From Arthrobacter sp. S39 (lineage in GTDB: Bacteria; Actinomycetota; Actinomycetes; Actinomycetales; Micrococcaceae): a stretch of 64,000 nt of DNA. The notes under the pieces were generated by a model. That model had not been told where the DNA came from. It ran no database searches and was given only the letters and a program-made list of their open reading frames with translations. Shown here one piece after another: positions 27,193-37,177 of the stretch (position 1 is the first letter of the stretch; each line of letters starts with the position of its first letter). The translations under genes and the position numbers were made by a program. Where the stretch lies: assembly GCF_004320525.1 (NCBI RefSeq), contig NZ_SIHX01000006.1:286701-350700 (forward strand), in the 5' to 3' direction.

Positions 27193-28503
27193 TCAGCGCA
27201 CCGACGCGTGCTCGTGTTCCCGGTGCTCTTCCGCTGCTTCGGCGGGAGGCGCGCCCTCGGCGGGTGCCGCCGTCGTGCCTTCCATGAGGGAGGATTCCCG
27301 ATCGTGGTTCCGGCCGATCACCGCGGTGGCGATCGCGTTGCCCAGGATGTTGGTGGCGGTGCGGCCCATGTCCAGGAGCTGGTCGATGACCAGCAGGACG
27401 CCGATGCCGGCGGCGGGGATGCCAAAGGCGGGGACGACGGCGGCAACCACCACGAGCGAACCGCGCGGCACGCCGGCCATGCCCTTGCTGCTGAGCAGCA
27501 GCATCGCGGTCATCGCAATCTGCTGGCCCAGGTCCATGTCGATGCCGTACGCGTTGATCAGGAACACAGACGCGAACGTCATGTACATCATGGAACCGTC
27601 CACGTTGAACGAGTAGCCCAGTGGCAGCACAAAGCCCGTGGTGCGCTTCGCGATGCCAAACCTGGTGAGCCCCTCAATAAGCTTGGGCAGGGCGGCCTCG
27701 CTGCTGGAGGTGGCGAACGCGATGACCATGGGTTCCCGGACGATGCGGACCAGCCGGAAGGCGGCCTTTCCGAGGAAGGCGACCGCGACGGCGATCATAA
27801 CGACCCAGAGCGCGGAGAGTGAGACGTAGAAGCCGCCGATAAACGACGCGTACGTGGCGAAGGCGTCCAGGCCCTCGGCGGTGAAGGCCGCTGCGATGCC
27901 GGCGAAAACGCCCACCGGCGCCGCCTTCATCACGTATCCGGTTACCTTGAGCATGACGCCCATCAGCTCGTCGATGGCATCCGCGATCGAGGAGCGGCCC
28001 TTCTTCCGGAGGTTCAGCAGGGCGATGCCAAAGAGCGCGCCGAAGACCAGGATCTGCAGGGGATTGTTGGCCGTCAGGGCCGCGAAAACGCTTGTGGGGA
28101 TGATGTGCGTCATGAACTCCGCGTAATCCAGGGGCTTCGTTTCCATCCCCGCGTCACCGCCCGCCACGAGGTTGAGGCCGTGGCCCACGTTGAGCACGTG
28201 CGCGGTGATGAAACCGAAGGCACCCACCAGGACGGAGGCGGACAGGAACCAGACCATCGACCGGCCAAAAAGCTTCCCGACGCCGGCGGACTTGGCAGCA
28301 CCTGCGATGCCGGAAACCAGGGTGGCAAAGATCAGCGGGGCAATGATCATCTTGATCAGGTTCAGGAACATGTGCGTCACGGTGTCCAGGACGGATACGA
28401 CGGATTCGCGGGCGGCGTCAGGCAGGAGCCAGTGGAACATGAGCCCACTGATGATGCCGAAAACGAGTGCTGCCAGGATCCACATGGTTGATTTGTTTTT
28501 CAT
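27193..28503 (-). CDS. Dicarboxylate/amino acid:cation symporter (DAACS, DctA/GltP type)
   Basis: The 436-residue membrane protein has the DAACS signatures: the serine-rich hairpin ATSSSEAALPKL, the substrate motif NVDGSMMYM and the second hairpin region LSSKGMAGVPRG. Eight membrane spans and two re-entrant loops are expected. The ATG at 28503 starts MKNKSTMW; 19 extra residues upstream are polar and unlikely. Downstream of aspartase, it probably imports aspartate, fumarate or related C4-dicarboxylates. The acidic/histidine-rich tail (AEEHREHEHASVR) is unremarkable. Confidence 0.92.
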   Translation of the reverse strand: MKNKSTMWILAALVFGIISGLMFHWLLPDAARESVVSVLDTVTHMFLNLIKMIIAPLIFATLVSGIAGAAKSAGVGKLFGRSMVWFLSASVLVGAFGFITAHVLNVGHGLNLVAGGDAGMETKPLDYAEFMTHIIPTSVFAALTANNPLQILVFGALFGIALLNLRKKGRSSIADAIDELMGVMLKVTGYVMKAAPVGVFAGIAAAFTAEGLDAFATYASFIGGFYVSLSALWVVMIAVAVAFLGKAAFRLVRIVREPMVIAFATSSSEAALPKLIEGLTRFGIAKRTTGFVLPLGYSFNVDGSMMYMTFASVFLINAYGIDMDLGQQIAMTAMLLLSSKGMAGVPRGSLVVVAAVVPAFGIPAAGIGVLLVIDQLLDMGRTATNILGNAIATAVIGRNHDRESSLMEGTTAAPAEGAPPAEAAEEHREHEHASVR

Positions 28504-28657
28504 GATCACTCCTTGGGTGAGGCCGGGCTGGTGGCCCGGTGTCGGAACGGTCCTCATCATTGAGTGCCGTTTTTCTCTCTGGCCGGTCCGGATTTTCGGG
28601 CACGTCGGTGTGCCCCAGGTCCGTGGACGGCGGGGTTGGAAGGTGTGCGGTTGGGGA

Positions 28658-30085
<1,428 letters not shown>

Positions 30086-30205
30086 GGGGGTCCTCACAGG
30101 GCTTCGTTGACGGGCGGGAGATGTGTTTTTGGGCGCAGTTGGGCGCGGCTGATGGCACCGCCGGGGCGGAGTCAAGGGTGTGCTGCGGAAAAGCGGTCGA
30201 AAAGG

Positions 30206-30934
30206 TTAGCCGGTACGGCCTGCCACGGATTTTTGGCCACCCGGGATGATGGTGCCGAGGGCACACTCCACCCCGTGCAGGTGCATGGTCATGGCCTGGG
30301 ACGCGTCCTCGGCGGAGCCGCGCTCGATGGCCTCGAAGATGCGGGCGTGCTCATCGCCCGATTCCTTGCGCCGGTCGGCAACAAGGTTGAGGGTGTTGGA
30401 CTGGTTCGCCATCGCCTCACAGATGTCCGAGAGGAAAGACTCGAAGACACCATTGCCACTGGAACGGGCGATCGTCACATGGAACTCGGTGTTCAGCTGC
30501 ACCCACTGCTGGAGGTCATCCGCCTCCGACATTTCGCGGAGGATTTCCCTGAGGGCTTCGAGGTCCTCGTTGGTGCGGCGCTGGGCTGCAAGGCCGGCGG
30601 CCGGAACCTCCACGTGGGGGCGGGCCTCCACGAGGGCGCTGGCCGAGTACTTGCCGAGCTTGAGGTCCTGTGCCACTTTGTCGGCGATGACGAAGGTTCC
30701 CTTGCCGGTGTGGGTGGCGGTCAGCCCGAGCGCCGTGCAGGAGCGAAGGGCTTCGCGGACCATGGTGCGGCTGACGCCGTATTGCTTGGCCAGCGATGCC
30801 TCTGAGTCCAGCCGCGTACCGACGGGAATCTTGCCGGCTTCGATGGCGCCGCGCAGGGAGGCAAAAACCGCTTCGGCCGCGCCAACGCGTACGACTCGGT
30901 CTTGTCTAGCTGTCCAGCTGTCCAACAGGTCCAT
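30206..30934 (-). CDS. GntR-family regulator, FadR/FCD subgroup
   Basis: The 242-residue protein has an N-terminal winged helix (EAVFASLRGAIEAGKIPVGTRLDSEASLAKQYGVSRTMVREALR) and a C-terminal all-helical FCD domain with the metal-binding histidines in TEFHVTIARSSGN, DEHARIFEAIE and MTMHLHGVE. It heads the aspA-symporter group and is probably its regulator, as FCD proteins commonly sense carboxylic acids. Its promoter suggests a nearly leaderless mRNA. Confidence 0.92.
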   Translation of the reverse strand: MDLLDSWTARQDRVVRVGAAEAVFASLRGAIEAGKIPVGTRLDSEASLAKQYGVSRTMVREALRSCTALGLTATHTGKGTFVIADKVAQDLKLGKYSASALVEARPHVEVPAAGLAAQRRTNEDLEALREILREMSEADDLQQWVQLNTEFHVTIARSSGNGVFESFLSDICEAMANQSNTLNLVADRRKESGDEHARIFEAIERGSAEDASQAMTMHLHGVECALGTIIPGGQKSVAGRTG

Positions 30935-30940
30935 GTATCG

Positions 30941-30969
30941 AGCATGGCACTAGTCACACCGCGTGTCAA
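30941..30969 (-). promoter_or_regulatory. Promoter of the FCD regulator gene, possibly leaderless
   Basis: TTGACA (30964-30969) and CATGCT (30941-30946) on the minus strand are 17 bases apart. The expected transcription start falls at or within a base or two of the ATG at 30934. The palindrome CCATG-N7-CATGG (30931-30947) overlaps the -10 and start codon and could be an autoregulatory site. Confidence 0.55.
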
Positions 30970-31001
30970 CGCGCGGCCGGAGTGTCGCCGGAAAAGAGGC
31001 G

Positions 31002-32000
31002 CTACGTGGTCTCGCCGGGGACGACTTTGACGACCGGCCGCGGGTCGTAGACCTGCTGCGTAGCATCCTTCTGATGCAGTTCATCAAGGTCAGCGGCGAT
31101 CCGCGCCATGAGCGCATCGTTCTCCATAAGGACCGTGGTCAGCCTGGGGGAGACCAGCTGGCCGACCTCCGTTGCATCCACGCCGACCACCGAAAGATCA
31201 CCCGGCGTTTCAAGGCCGAGCGCCCGGCCGGCCGCCAGTACGGCGATGGCGACGTCGTCGTTGTAGCAGCCAACCCCCATTGGGGACCCGCTAGCCGCAA
31301 AGGCTTCGAGGGCCGCTTTCGCGCCGACGAGCTTGAGGGGAATGTCCAGGCGTTCCGGTGCCGGAAGGCCGTGGGCGCGGGCGGCGGCTTTCATTCCCCC
31401 GTAACGCGGGGGCCCGAAAGGGTCCTGCCGCTCGTCAACCAGGGCGGCGAAGGCAAGTCGGCGGGGTCCGCAGCGGAGCAGTTCCTCTGCCATGGTCCGG
31501 CCGACGAGGAAGTTGAGGTCCCCTTCAGGTTCCGGTGACCGCCGGTACCGCGGAATGGCCACCGCTCCAGTCGCCTCCAGCGTTTCGCGGTCTTCGGGGG
31601 ACAGGACTCCGATGTCCACCACGGCCACCGGCCGGAAGTGCAGGATGGCAGCGAGGGTTTCCGCCGTATCGCGTCCGGCGAACCGGACCACCACGCTCAA
31701 GCCGTGACGGGCGGCCTGGGTGCTGACGCTGTCCACGAGATCCTGCAGATTTGTGCCGAACGTCGTATTGGGAATGATCACCACAAGGATGTCGCTGCGG
31801 CCGGTCACCAGCGCGCGCCCGGCGGGCGACGGCTTGTACTGCAGTTCGGCGGCTGCCTGGAGCACTTTTTGCTGGGTCTGCTCCGGGAATCGGGAACCCT
31901 GGCCGTTGAGCACATGGCTGACGGTGGCACGGGAAACTCCGGCCCTCTTGGCGACATCAAAGCTGGTGGGTCGCTTGTTCGGTTTCGTCTCGGCAGTCAC
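31002..32000 (-). CDS. LacI-family transcriptional regulator
   Basis: The 332-residue repressor has the LacI helix-turn-helix at about residues 12-32 (SFDVAKRAGVSRATVSHVLN) and a hinge segment YKPSPAGRALVTGRS, then the ligand-binding domain with FLVGRTMAEELL and SVVGVDATEVGQLVSPRLTTV. Its own promoter contains the same 14-bp element as the GH2 gene 5 kb away, which points to GH2 as its target and to self-regulation. Its stop is 68 bases from the start of the FCD regulator gene, which reads the same way. Confidence 0.92.
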   Translation of the reverse strand: MTAETKPNKRPTSFDVAKRAGVSRATVSHVLNGQGSRFPEQTQQKVLQAAAELQYKPSPAGRALVTGRSDILVVIIPNTTFGTNLQDLVDSVSTQAARHGLSVVVRFAGRDTAETLAAILHFRPVAVVDIGVLSPEDRETLEATGAVAIPRYRRSPEPEGDLNFLVGRTMAEELLRCGPRRLAFAALVDERQDPFGPPRYGGMKAAARAHGLPAPERLDIPLKLVGAKAALEAFAASGSPMGVGCYNDDVAIAVLAAGRALGLETPGDLSVVGVDATEVGQLVSPRLTTVLMENDALMARIAADLDELHQKDATQQVYDPRPVVKVVPGETT

Positions 32001-32024
32001 AGTCCGATCATCGCATAGATCGTG

Positions 32025-32038
32025 TTGACACGTGATAC
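32025..32038 (-). promoter_or_regulatory. LacI operator in its own promoter
   Basis: TTGACACGTGATAC here is exactly the reverse complement of the GH2 site at 26702-26715. It lies 25 bases before the LacI start codon, overlapping the promoter, as expected for autorepression. Confidence 0.6.
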
Positions 32039-32046
32039 TTCCGTCG

Positions 32047-32742
32047 TCAAGATCCTCGCAATTCCGACACCGCGGCTAGCGTGTCCGCCAGCCGTTCGCG
32101 GTCCGGCGGGTCCAGTCGGACCCCGTCCAGCTCGGCCAGTACTGCGGCCGCCCGTTCCGGGTCCTGCAGGGTAACGGCCAGTTCGGCGCGGTACGCCAGT
32201 GCCTCCACCCGCTCCACGGCCGGTGCGTCGGTAATCCGGGCGAGCGCACCGTCAAGAATCTTCGCCGCCTGTGCCGGATCGCCGCGGCTGTCGGCCAGCA
32301 CCACTGCATTGTCCAGGGCCTGGGCCAGCTTTCCCCCCAGCGGGGGCGGATCAGCCGCTGCGGCCTCCGGGTAGATGCGGAGCCAGTTTCCGCCCGGGTC
32401 CACCACGCTGAATCCGGCCAGCCCCTCGGCATTCCTGCGCGGCCGGGGGCGGGTCATGCGGGGGATCCCGGCCAGCGGCACCTTGCCATAGAGGCTCCGG
32501 AGCCCGTCGGCGAAGGCGCGGTGCAGCTCAGAGGTGTCCGGGACGGTGATGATGCAGCTGCCATAGGAATCGGCGGGGTTGAAGCCCGGCATGCCAAAGA
32601 AGCCCAGGTCGATATCGCCGCGGCGCATGGCCAGGTAGGGATTGGGTTTGGACTGCCGGTAGGTCGACTCGAAGCCAAGGGCTGTATAGAACGCCAGCAT
32701 GTCCTCGATCGAGGCGCACGGAAGCAGTGGAACAACCGTCAT
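32047..32742 (-). CDS. VOC-family protein with helical C-terminal extension
   Basis: Residues about 1-125 form a vicinal-oxygen-chelate (glyoxalase/bleomycin-resistance) fold: VPLLPCASIEDMLAFYTALGFE, then AMRRGDIDLGFFGMPGF and FSVVDPGGNWLRIYP. The remaining 105 residues are alanine-rich helices (LAQALDNAVVLADSRGDPAQAAKIL) resembling tetratricopeptide helices, so the protein may pair ligand binding with a scaffold. The enzyme activity cannot be assigned. It is a single gene divergent from the ArsR pair. Confidence 0.82.
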   Translation of the reverse strand: MTVVPLLPCASIEDMLAFYTALGFESTYRQSKPNPYLAMRRGDIDLGFFGMPGFNPADSYGSCIITVPDTSELHRAFADGLRSLYGKVPLAGIPRMTRPRPRRNAEGLAGFSVVDPGGNWLRIYPEAAAADPPPLGGKLAQALDNAVVLADSRGDPAQAAKILDGALARITDAPAVERVEALAYRAELAVTLQDPERAAAVLAELDGVRLDPPDRERLADTLAAVSELRGS

Positions 32743-32820
32743 TTGATCCTCCCGGGTGAGGGGTGGATTTCAGCCTACGCGGCCAAGGCCCGGGATCGGC
32801 CGAACTTCGAAAAACTTCCA

Positions 32821-32867
32821 TTGACACTCTCGGCGCCGGCGGCGTATCGTACAACCAAATGGTTGTA
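32821..32867 (+). promoter_or_regulatory. ArsR-gene promoter with operator over the start codon
   Basis: TTGACA (32821-32826) and TATCGT (32845-32850) are 18 bases apart. The 18-bp palindrome TACAACCAAATGGTTGTA (32850-32867) follows directly and contains the ATG at 32859. A transcript from this promoter would start at or next to the ATG, so the mRNA is probably leaderless and the operator covers the transcription start. Confidence 0.7.
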
Positions 32868-33191
32868 GATCAAATGAGTGATGCCGACGTCGACCGCCTC
32901 TTCCAGGCGTTCTCCGATGCCACCCGCCGGGATATTGTCCGCCGGGTCACGGTGGCGGACTATTCGGTGTCCGGCCTCGCCGCCCTCTACGCCATGAGTT
33001 TCGCGGCCGTCCAGAAACACGTGGCGGTATTGGAACGCGCCTCCCTTGTCACCAAGGAGAGGCGCGGAAGGGAGCAGATCGTGCGGGGCAATCATGAAGG
33101 CCTGCAGAAAGCCCGGCGGCTGCTCGATGAGTACGAGGCGATCTGGCGGCAGCGCGTCGGCCGGATCGCGGACATGCTGGCTGAAGGATAG
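32859..33191 (+). CDS. ArsR-family winged-helix regulator
   Basis: The 110-residue protein (MVVDQMSDADVDRLF...) has the ArsR fold: FQAFSDATRRDIVRRVT, then the recognition part YAMSFAAVQKHVAVLERASLVTKERRGREQIVRG. Metal-binding cysteines are absent, so it is a non-metal member of the SRPBCC-associated subgroup. The start at 32859 lies inside the operator; an in-frame ATG at 32874 is an alternative. It is followed after 13 bases by the SRPBCC gene. Confidence 0.88.
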   Translation: MVVDQMSDADVDRLFQAFSDATRRDIVRRVTVADYSVSGLAALYAMSFAAVQKHVAVLERASLVTKERRGREQIVRGNHEGLQKARRLLDEYEAIWRQRVGRIADMLAEG

Positions 33192-33204
33192 GAAAGGTTC
33201 TGCA

Positions 33205-33702
33205 ATGTCAGTTATCAGTTCCACCAAGAATCTCGAGGCACTCAGCTTCACCCTTGTTGCCGAGTTCGACGCCGGCGTCGAACGTGTCTGGCAGGTCTGG
33301 GAAGATCCGCGGCAACTTGAGCGCTGGTGGGGGCCGCCCACCTGGCCGGCAACCTTCGAGCAGTTTGACTTCGAGCCCGGCGGTAAAGCCGCGTACTACA
33401 TGACGGGCCCCGAGGGTGAGAAGGCCGGCGGCTGGTGGCGCTTCATTGCCATCCAGGCACCAAACAGCCTCGAGTTCAACGACGGTTTCGCCGATGATAA
33501 AGGCGACCCCGTTGAGTCCCTGGGCATCACCCACGCCACGGTCACCCTCGAGGACACCGACGGCCGCACCCGGATGACCATCCTGTCCACCTTCGAATCC
33601 GAAGAGCAGATGGAACAGATGGTCCAGATGGGCATGGAGGAAGGCATGCGGGAGGCCGCTGGCCAGATCGACGCCGTCCTCGCCGAGCACGCCCGCGCCT
33701 GA
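33205..33702 (+). CDS. SRPBCC/AHSA1-domain protein
   Basis: The 165-residue protein has the AHSA1 helix-grip fold: FDAGVERVWQVWEDPRQLERWWGPPTWPATF is the standard N-terminal motif, and FEPGGKAAYYMTGPEG and HATVTLEDTDGRTRMTI follow. Such proteins bind hydrophobic ligands and are nearly always encoded behind an ArsR gene, as here. The methionine-rich EEQMEQMVQMGMEEGM helix near the C-terminus is typical. AAAGG before the ATG is the ribosome binding site. Confidence 0.9.
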   Translation: MSVISSTKNLEALSFTLVAEFDAGVERVWQVWEDPRQLERWWGPPTWPATFEQFDFEPGGKAAYYMTGPEGEKAGGWWRFIAIQAPNSLEFNDGFADDKGDPVESLGITHATVTLEDTDGRTRMTILSTFESEEQMEQMVQMGMEEGMREAAGQIDAVLAEHARA

Positions 33703-33744
33703 CCGCCCACTGCGCCAGGACTACCGGTAACAGCACAAAACGCA

Positions 33745-33781
33745 AGAGTACGACGGCGGGCCGCACCCGCCGTCGTACTCT
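33745..33781 (+). terminator. Hairpin terminator after the ArsR-SRPBCC operon
   Basis: A perfect 16-bp stem (AGAGTACGACGGCGGG and its reverse) with loop CCGCA lies 42 bases after the SRPBCC stop. It shares the CGACGGCGGG stem seen at 9930 and 34491. Confidence 0.75.
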
Positions 33782-33874
33782 GCTGTCAGGCGCCGATGCA
33801 GCCCGGCCGCAACCTCTGGAGCCGTAGCATCGGGCCAGGACGACGACGTCCACATAACCAGCAAGGGGTTTTGT

Positions 33875-34468
33875 ATGACGAGAATGCTGATTATTGGTCC
33901 GCCCGGATCCGGCAAGGGAACGCAGGCTGAACGGATCTCCGAGCGCCTCGGCGTAGTGGCGATCTCAACCGGAGATATCTTCCGCGGCCACGTCAAAGGC
34001 GGGACGCCGCTGGGTGTCGAGGCCACGAGGTACATGGATGCCGGCGATTTCGTGCCGGACAGTGTCACCAACGAAATGGTCCGGAACCGCCTGAGCCAGG
34101 ACGACGCCGGCAGCGGTTTCGTGCTGGACGGCTACCCGCGCACCGTGGCCCAGGTGGATTACCTCGACGGGATCCTGGCGGTGGGTGAGCAGGAACTCGG
34201 AGTGGTCCTCCAGCTCACTGCAGACGACGGGGAACTGGTCTCGCGGCTGCTCGGCAGGGCCAGGGAGACCGGCCGTAGCGACGACAACGAAAGCGTCATC
34301 CGCCACCGGCTCGACCTGTACCACCAGCAGACCGAAGCCGTGGTGGCCAGGTATGCCGGGCGCGGGATCCTGGCCCAGGTGGACGGGATCGGCGGGATTG
34401 ACGACGTCACGGACAGGGTCCTGGCCTGCATAGGCAACGTGCTCGGGGCACCCGTCGACGGGCGGTAG
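33875..34468 (+). CDS. Adenylate kinase, orphan paralogue
   Basis: The 197-residue protein has the P-loop GPPGSGKGT (residues 8-16), the AMP-binding TGDIFRGHVKGGTPLG, the DGYPRTVAQ motif and a short lid, as in actinobacterial short adenylate kinases. It catalyses 2 ADP to ATP plus AMP. The housekeeping adk normally sits in the ribosomal-protein region beside secY and map; this copy stands alone between terminators, so it is probably an additional isozyme rather than the essential one. Confidence 0.9.
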   Translation: MTRMLIIGPPGSGKGTQAERISERLGVVAISTGDIFRGHVKGGTPLGVEATRYMDAGDFVPDSVTNEMVRNRLSQDDAGSGFVLDGYPRTVAQVDYLDGILAVGEQELGVVLQLTADDGELVSRLLGRARETGRSDDNESVIRHRLDLYHQQTEAVVARYAGRGILAQVDGIGGIDDVTDRVLACIGNVLGAPVDGR

Positions 34469-34486
34469 AAACAGCAACGGCAGGAC

Positions 34487-34516
34487 GGACGACGGCGGGA
34501 CTTCCTGCCGTCGTCC
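34487..34516 (+). terminator. Hairpin terminator after the adenylate kinase gene
   Basis: GGACGACGGCGGG (34487-34499) pairs with CCTGCCGTCGTCC (34504-34516) with one G-T pair and a 4-base loop; the following bases are moderately T-rich (CTTCTGTATGTTC). Confidence 0.68.
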
Positions 34517-34632
34517 CTTCTGTATGTTCAGGCCGGCGTGGCCAGAACTGACAATCCTGCCTTGGCTGCGGGTTATCCACATAGGGCATTTGCTTCGGGG
34601 TTTTTGTCGGTGTCTCGCTGGATGATGGGGGT

Positions 34633-36273
34633 ATGGGAAGCGGAGTTGGGGTGGATTCAGTGGAGGCCATGATGGCTTCCATGGCTGCGCTGGCGGTGTT
34701 GGAGGCTCGCAGCGAGGGCCGCTCCGGGTCCAGCGGCACGGACCCGCTTCGTGACCGGGCGGATGCGTGCCTGGAGGGTCTTGAAGAGACTGCCCGGATG
34801 GAGGCCATGCTGGCTGCCAGGAAAGTCCGCTTCGCCGCCGGGTTCGCCACCATCACCCGGGCGATGTCGCCGCCTGATGAGCAGCCGCATCAGCGACTGG
34901 CCCGGGAAATGGGCGTCGTCGCCGAGGTCGCCGGTGCGCTGACGGTGAGTGAACGCTCGGCCTCTGCCCTGCTGGCCGAATCCCACGAACTGACCACCAC
35001 CCTGCCGCTGACCCAGGCCGCATTGGAGCAGGGGTTGGTGTCGTGGCAGCACGCGAGGGTCATGGTCGATGAGGCGGCCAGCCTGGACCCCGCCGGGGCC
35101 GCCGCGCTGGAGGCGCATTTCCTTGGCCCCGACGCACCCAACCCCGCCACGTGCCCGGCCGGAGACATGGTCCCGGCGCGGTTCCGGCACAAGGCCCGGA
35201 CCTGGCGGGAACGCCACCACCCGGTCAGCATCGAAAAACGCCACGCCAAAAGCTTCCTGGACCGGCGGCTGGAGTACGCCCCGGACCGCGACGGCATGGC
35301 CTGGCTCTCCGCCTACCTCCCCGCGGACCAGGCCGCCGGAATCTGGAACGGCATCACCGCCACCGCCCGGTCACTCCAAGGCCCCACCGAGGACCGGACC
35401 ATCACCCAGCTCCGGGCAGACGTCGCCGCCAAACTACTCCTCAGCGCCAGCTTCACCACCAACAACCCGGTGGACGGCAGCACAGGCCCAGCCGCCGCCA
35501 ACACAGACACAGCGGCCACCAGCACCCGCGATGATGGCGTGACGGGCGGTATTCCGGTCACGGACGGGATCGATGATGCTGAGGCCGGCCCGGTTCCGGC
35601 CACTCACCGGGTCGATTCGGGCCGTGTTCCGTCGCCGGCTGCGCAGGTCCTCGTGACCGTGCCGGTGTTCGCGCTGATGGGCCTCACCGACGAACCCGCC
35701 GACCTCGACGGCTACGGCCCCATCCCCGCCTCCATGGCCCGCAAACTCGTCGCCGACGGGGCATCCTCATTCCGACGGGTCCTGATTGATCCGCGGGATG
35801 GGGCACCGCTGGAAATCGGACGGGAAAGCTACCGGATCCCATCGGCGATGCGGCAATGGCTCAGACTCCGCGACGGTAAATGCTCCTTCCCCGGCTGCAA
35901 CAACCAGTCCCTGGACAACGAAACCGACCACATCCTCGCCTGGGCCGACGGTGGGAACACCGGTATATCCAATCTCGGGTCAGCGTGCCGCAAACACCAC
36001 CGTTTGAAGCACACCACAGCCTGGACACCCAGCGACGCCAGCACAGACAAACCACCCGGCTGGACCTCACCCACCGGCCGCCGCTACGCCACCGAACACC
36101 AGGACTGGGAACCACCCCACTGGCCCCACCAAGTTATGGACGAACTGGCGCGCCACGGACCAGACCCGGCATTCCCGGACGGTAGGCCGCCTGACGAGGC
36201 ACTGCCTGATGACGCGCTCCGTGACGAAGCGCTGGCCGAACAATCCTTTGCGGCATTACAGGCAACCACCTGA
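34633..36273 (+). CDS. DUF222 and HNH-endonuclease-domain protein
   Basis: The 546-residue protein belongs to the multi-copy actinobacterial family with an N-terminal DUF222 (here about residues 30-270, including SFLDRRLEYAPDRDGMAWLSAYLP) and a C-terminal HNH nuclease: CSFPGCNNQSLDNETDHILAWADGG and then CRKHHRLKH, with paired cysteines for a structural metal. A low-complexity threonine/aspartate-rich linker (about 280-330) separates them. The function is unresolved; mobile or nucleic-acid processing roles are suggested. It is a single gene. Confidence 0.9.
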   Translation: MGSGVGVDSVEAMMASMAALAVLEARSEGRSGSSGTDPLRDRADACLEGLEETARMEAMLAARKVRFAAGFATITRAMSPPDEQPHQRLAREMGVVAEVAGALTVSERSASALLAESHELTTTLPLTQAALEQGLVSWQHARVMVDEAASLDPAGAAALEAHFLGPDAPNPATCPAGDMVPARFRHKARTWRERHHPVSIEKRHAKSFLDRRLEYAPDRDGMAWLSAYLPADQAAGIWNGITATARSLQGPTEDRTITQLRADVAAKLLLSASFTTNNPVDGSTGPAAANTDTAATSTRDDGVTGGIPVTDGIDDAEAGPVPATHRVDSGRVPSPAAQVLVTVPVFALMGLTDEPADLDGYGPIPASMARKLVADGASSFRRVLIDPRDGAPLEIGRESYRIPSAMRQWLRLRDGKCSFPGCNNQSLDNETDHILAWADGGNTGISNLGSACRKHHRLKHTTAWTPSDASTDKPPGWTSPTGRRYATEHQDWEPPHWPHQVMDELARHGPDPAFPDGRPPDEALPDDALRDEALAEQSFAALQATT

Positions 36274-36292
36274 GCGCCGCGCTGCCGCCGAA

Positions 36293-36366
36293 TGGACGTG
36301 ATGGCGGGATTCGAACCCGCGTCAGCGGTTCTGCAGACCGCTCCCTGGCCTCTCGGGCACATCACG
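36293..36366 (-). tRNA. tRNA-Cys (GCA), CCA encoded
   Basis: Read on the minus strand, CGTGATG and CATCACG form the 7-bp acceptor stem, GCGGT-CTGCAGA-ACCGC gives the anticodon arm with GCA at positions 34-36, and GCGGG-TTCGAAT-CCCGC is a perfect T arm. The discriminator base T is followed by an encoded CCA. The total length of 74 bases is normal for tRNA-Cys. Confidence 0.93.
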
Positions 36367-36658
36367 TAGCAGTAGCCTAAGCACCCGCCGAGGCAATGTC
36401 CCGCTCTGTTAACCAGTCCTGCGGACCATTGCGGGGCAAGACGTTTGGCGACGCAGGATGAACCGCCCTGGGCCGCCTCGACGGATCTGGGCGTGAACCC
36501 GACGCCGGACTGAACGTGCTGGTCAGCGGCCCGTTTCGTTACCCCATGCTTCGGGTCGTGAAGCCACGTTGCGTTGCGCGTCGGTGCGTTTCACCCCCGG
36601 TTGAAAGGGCCGTGGACGGGTGGTTGGTTTGAATTATCGGCCTTGAAAGGAAAAGAAC

Positions 36659-37177
36659 ATGACGGAACATTTTGATCTCACCCCCCAGCGCCTGCGTCAC
36701 GTCCTGGGCCACTTTGCGTCCGGCCTGACGGTCATCACCGCGGCCACGGACGACGGCCCGGCCGGTTTCACCTGCCAGTCCTTCGCCTCCCTCTCGCTTG
36801 ATCCGGCCCTGGTCACCTTCAGCCCCGCACGCAGCTCCAGCACGTGGCCGCAACTCCGGAAAGCCGGACGATTCACCGTGAACATCCTGCCCGCCGGCCG
36901 CCAGCACCTCGCCGCGCAGTTCGCCCGCTCAGGAACCGACAAGTTTGCCGGCGTCGACTACACAGCCTCGCCGCTGGGCAACCCTGTCCTGGACCAGGCC
37001 CTCGCCTGGGTGGACTGCGAGCTGCACGAGGAATACGACGGCGGCGACCACACCATCGTGGTGGGCGCGGTGCACGCACTCGGTGCAAGGGACGGCGCAG
37101 AGCCGCTGCTCTTCTTCAAGGGCGGTTACTTCGAAGGAGTGCCGTCCCGGGCCAAATTGCTGGAGAGCGTCGCATGA
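36659..37177 (+). CDS. Flavin reductase-domain protein
   Basis: The 172-residue protein has the flavin reductase (FMN-binding split barrel) fold: LRHVLGHFASGLTVITA, GFTCQSFASLSLDPALVTFSPA, TWPQLRKAGRFTVNIL and the C-terminal FFKGGYFEGV. Such enzymes supply reduced flavin to two-component monooxygenases. No monooxygenase is adjacent; the nearest luciferase-like gene is 22 kb away. Its stop overlaps the next ATG by four bases, starting a coupled three-gene group. The preceding 290 bases hold no gene. Confidence 0.9.
   Translation: MTEHFDLTPQRLRHVLGHFASGLTVITAATDDGPAGFTCQSFASLSLDPALVTFSPARSSSTWPQLRKAGRFTVNILPAGRQHLAAQFARSGTDKFAGVDYTASPLGNPVLDQALAWVDCELHEEYDGGDHTIVVGAVHALGARDGAEPLLFFKGGYFEGVPSRAKLLESVA

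Noticed and set aside
34633..36273. Possibility of an active homing or mobile nuclease
   Set aside because: DUF222-HNH genes are abundant and stationary in actinobacteria; no repeats, intron or intein boundaries flank this one.
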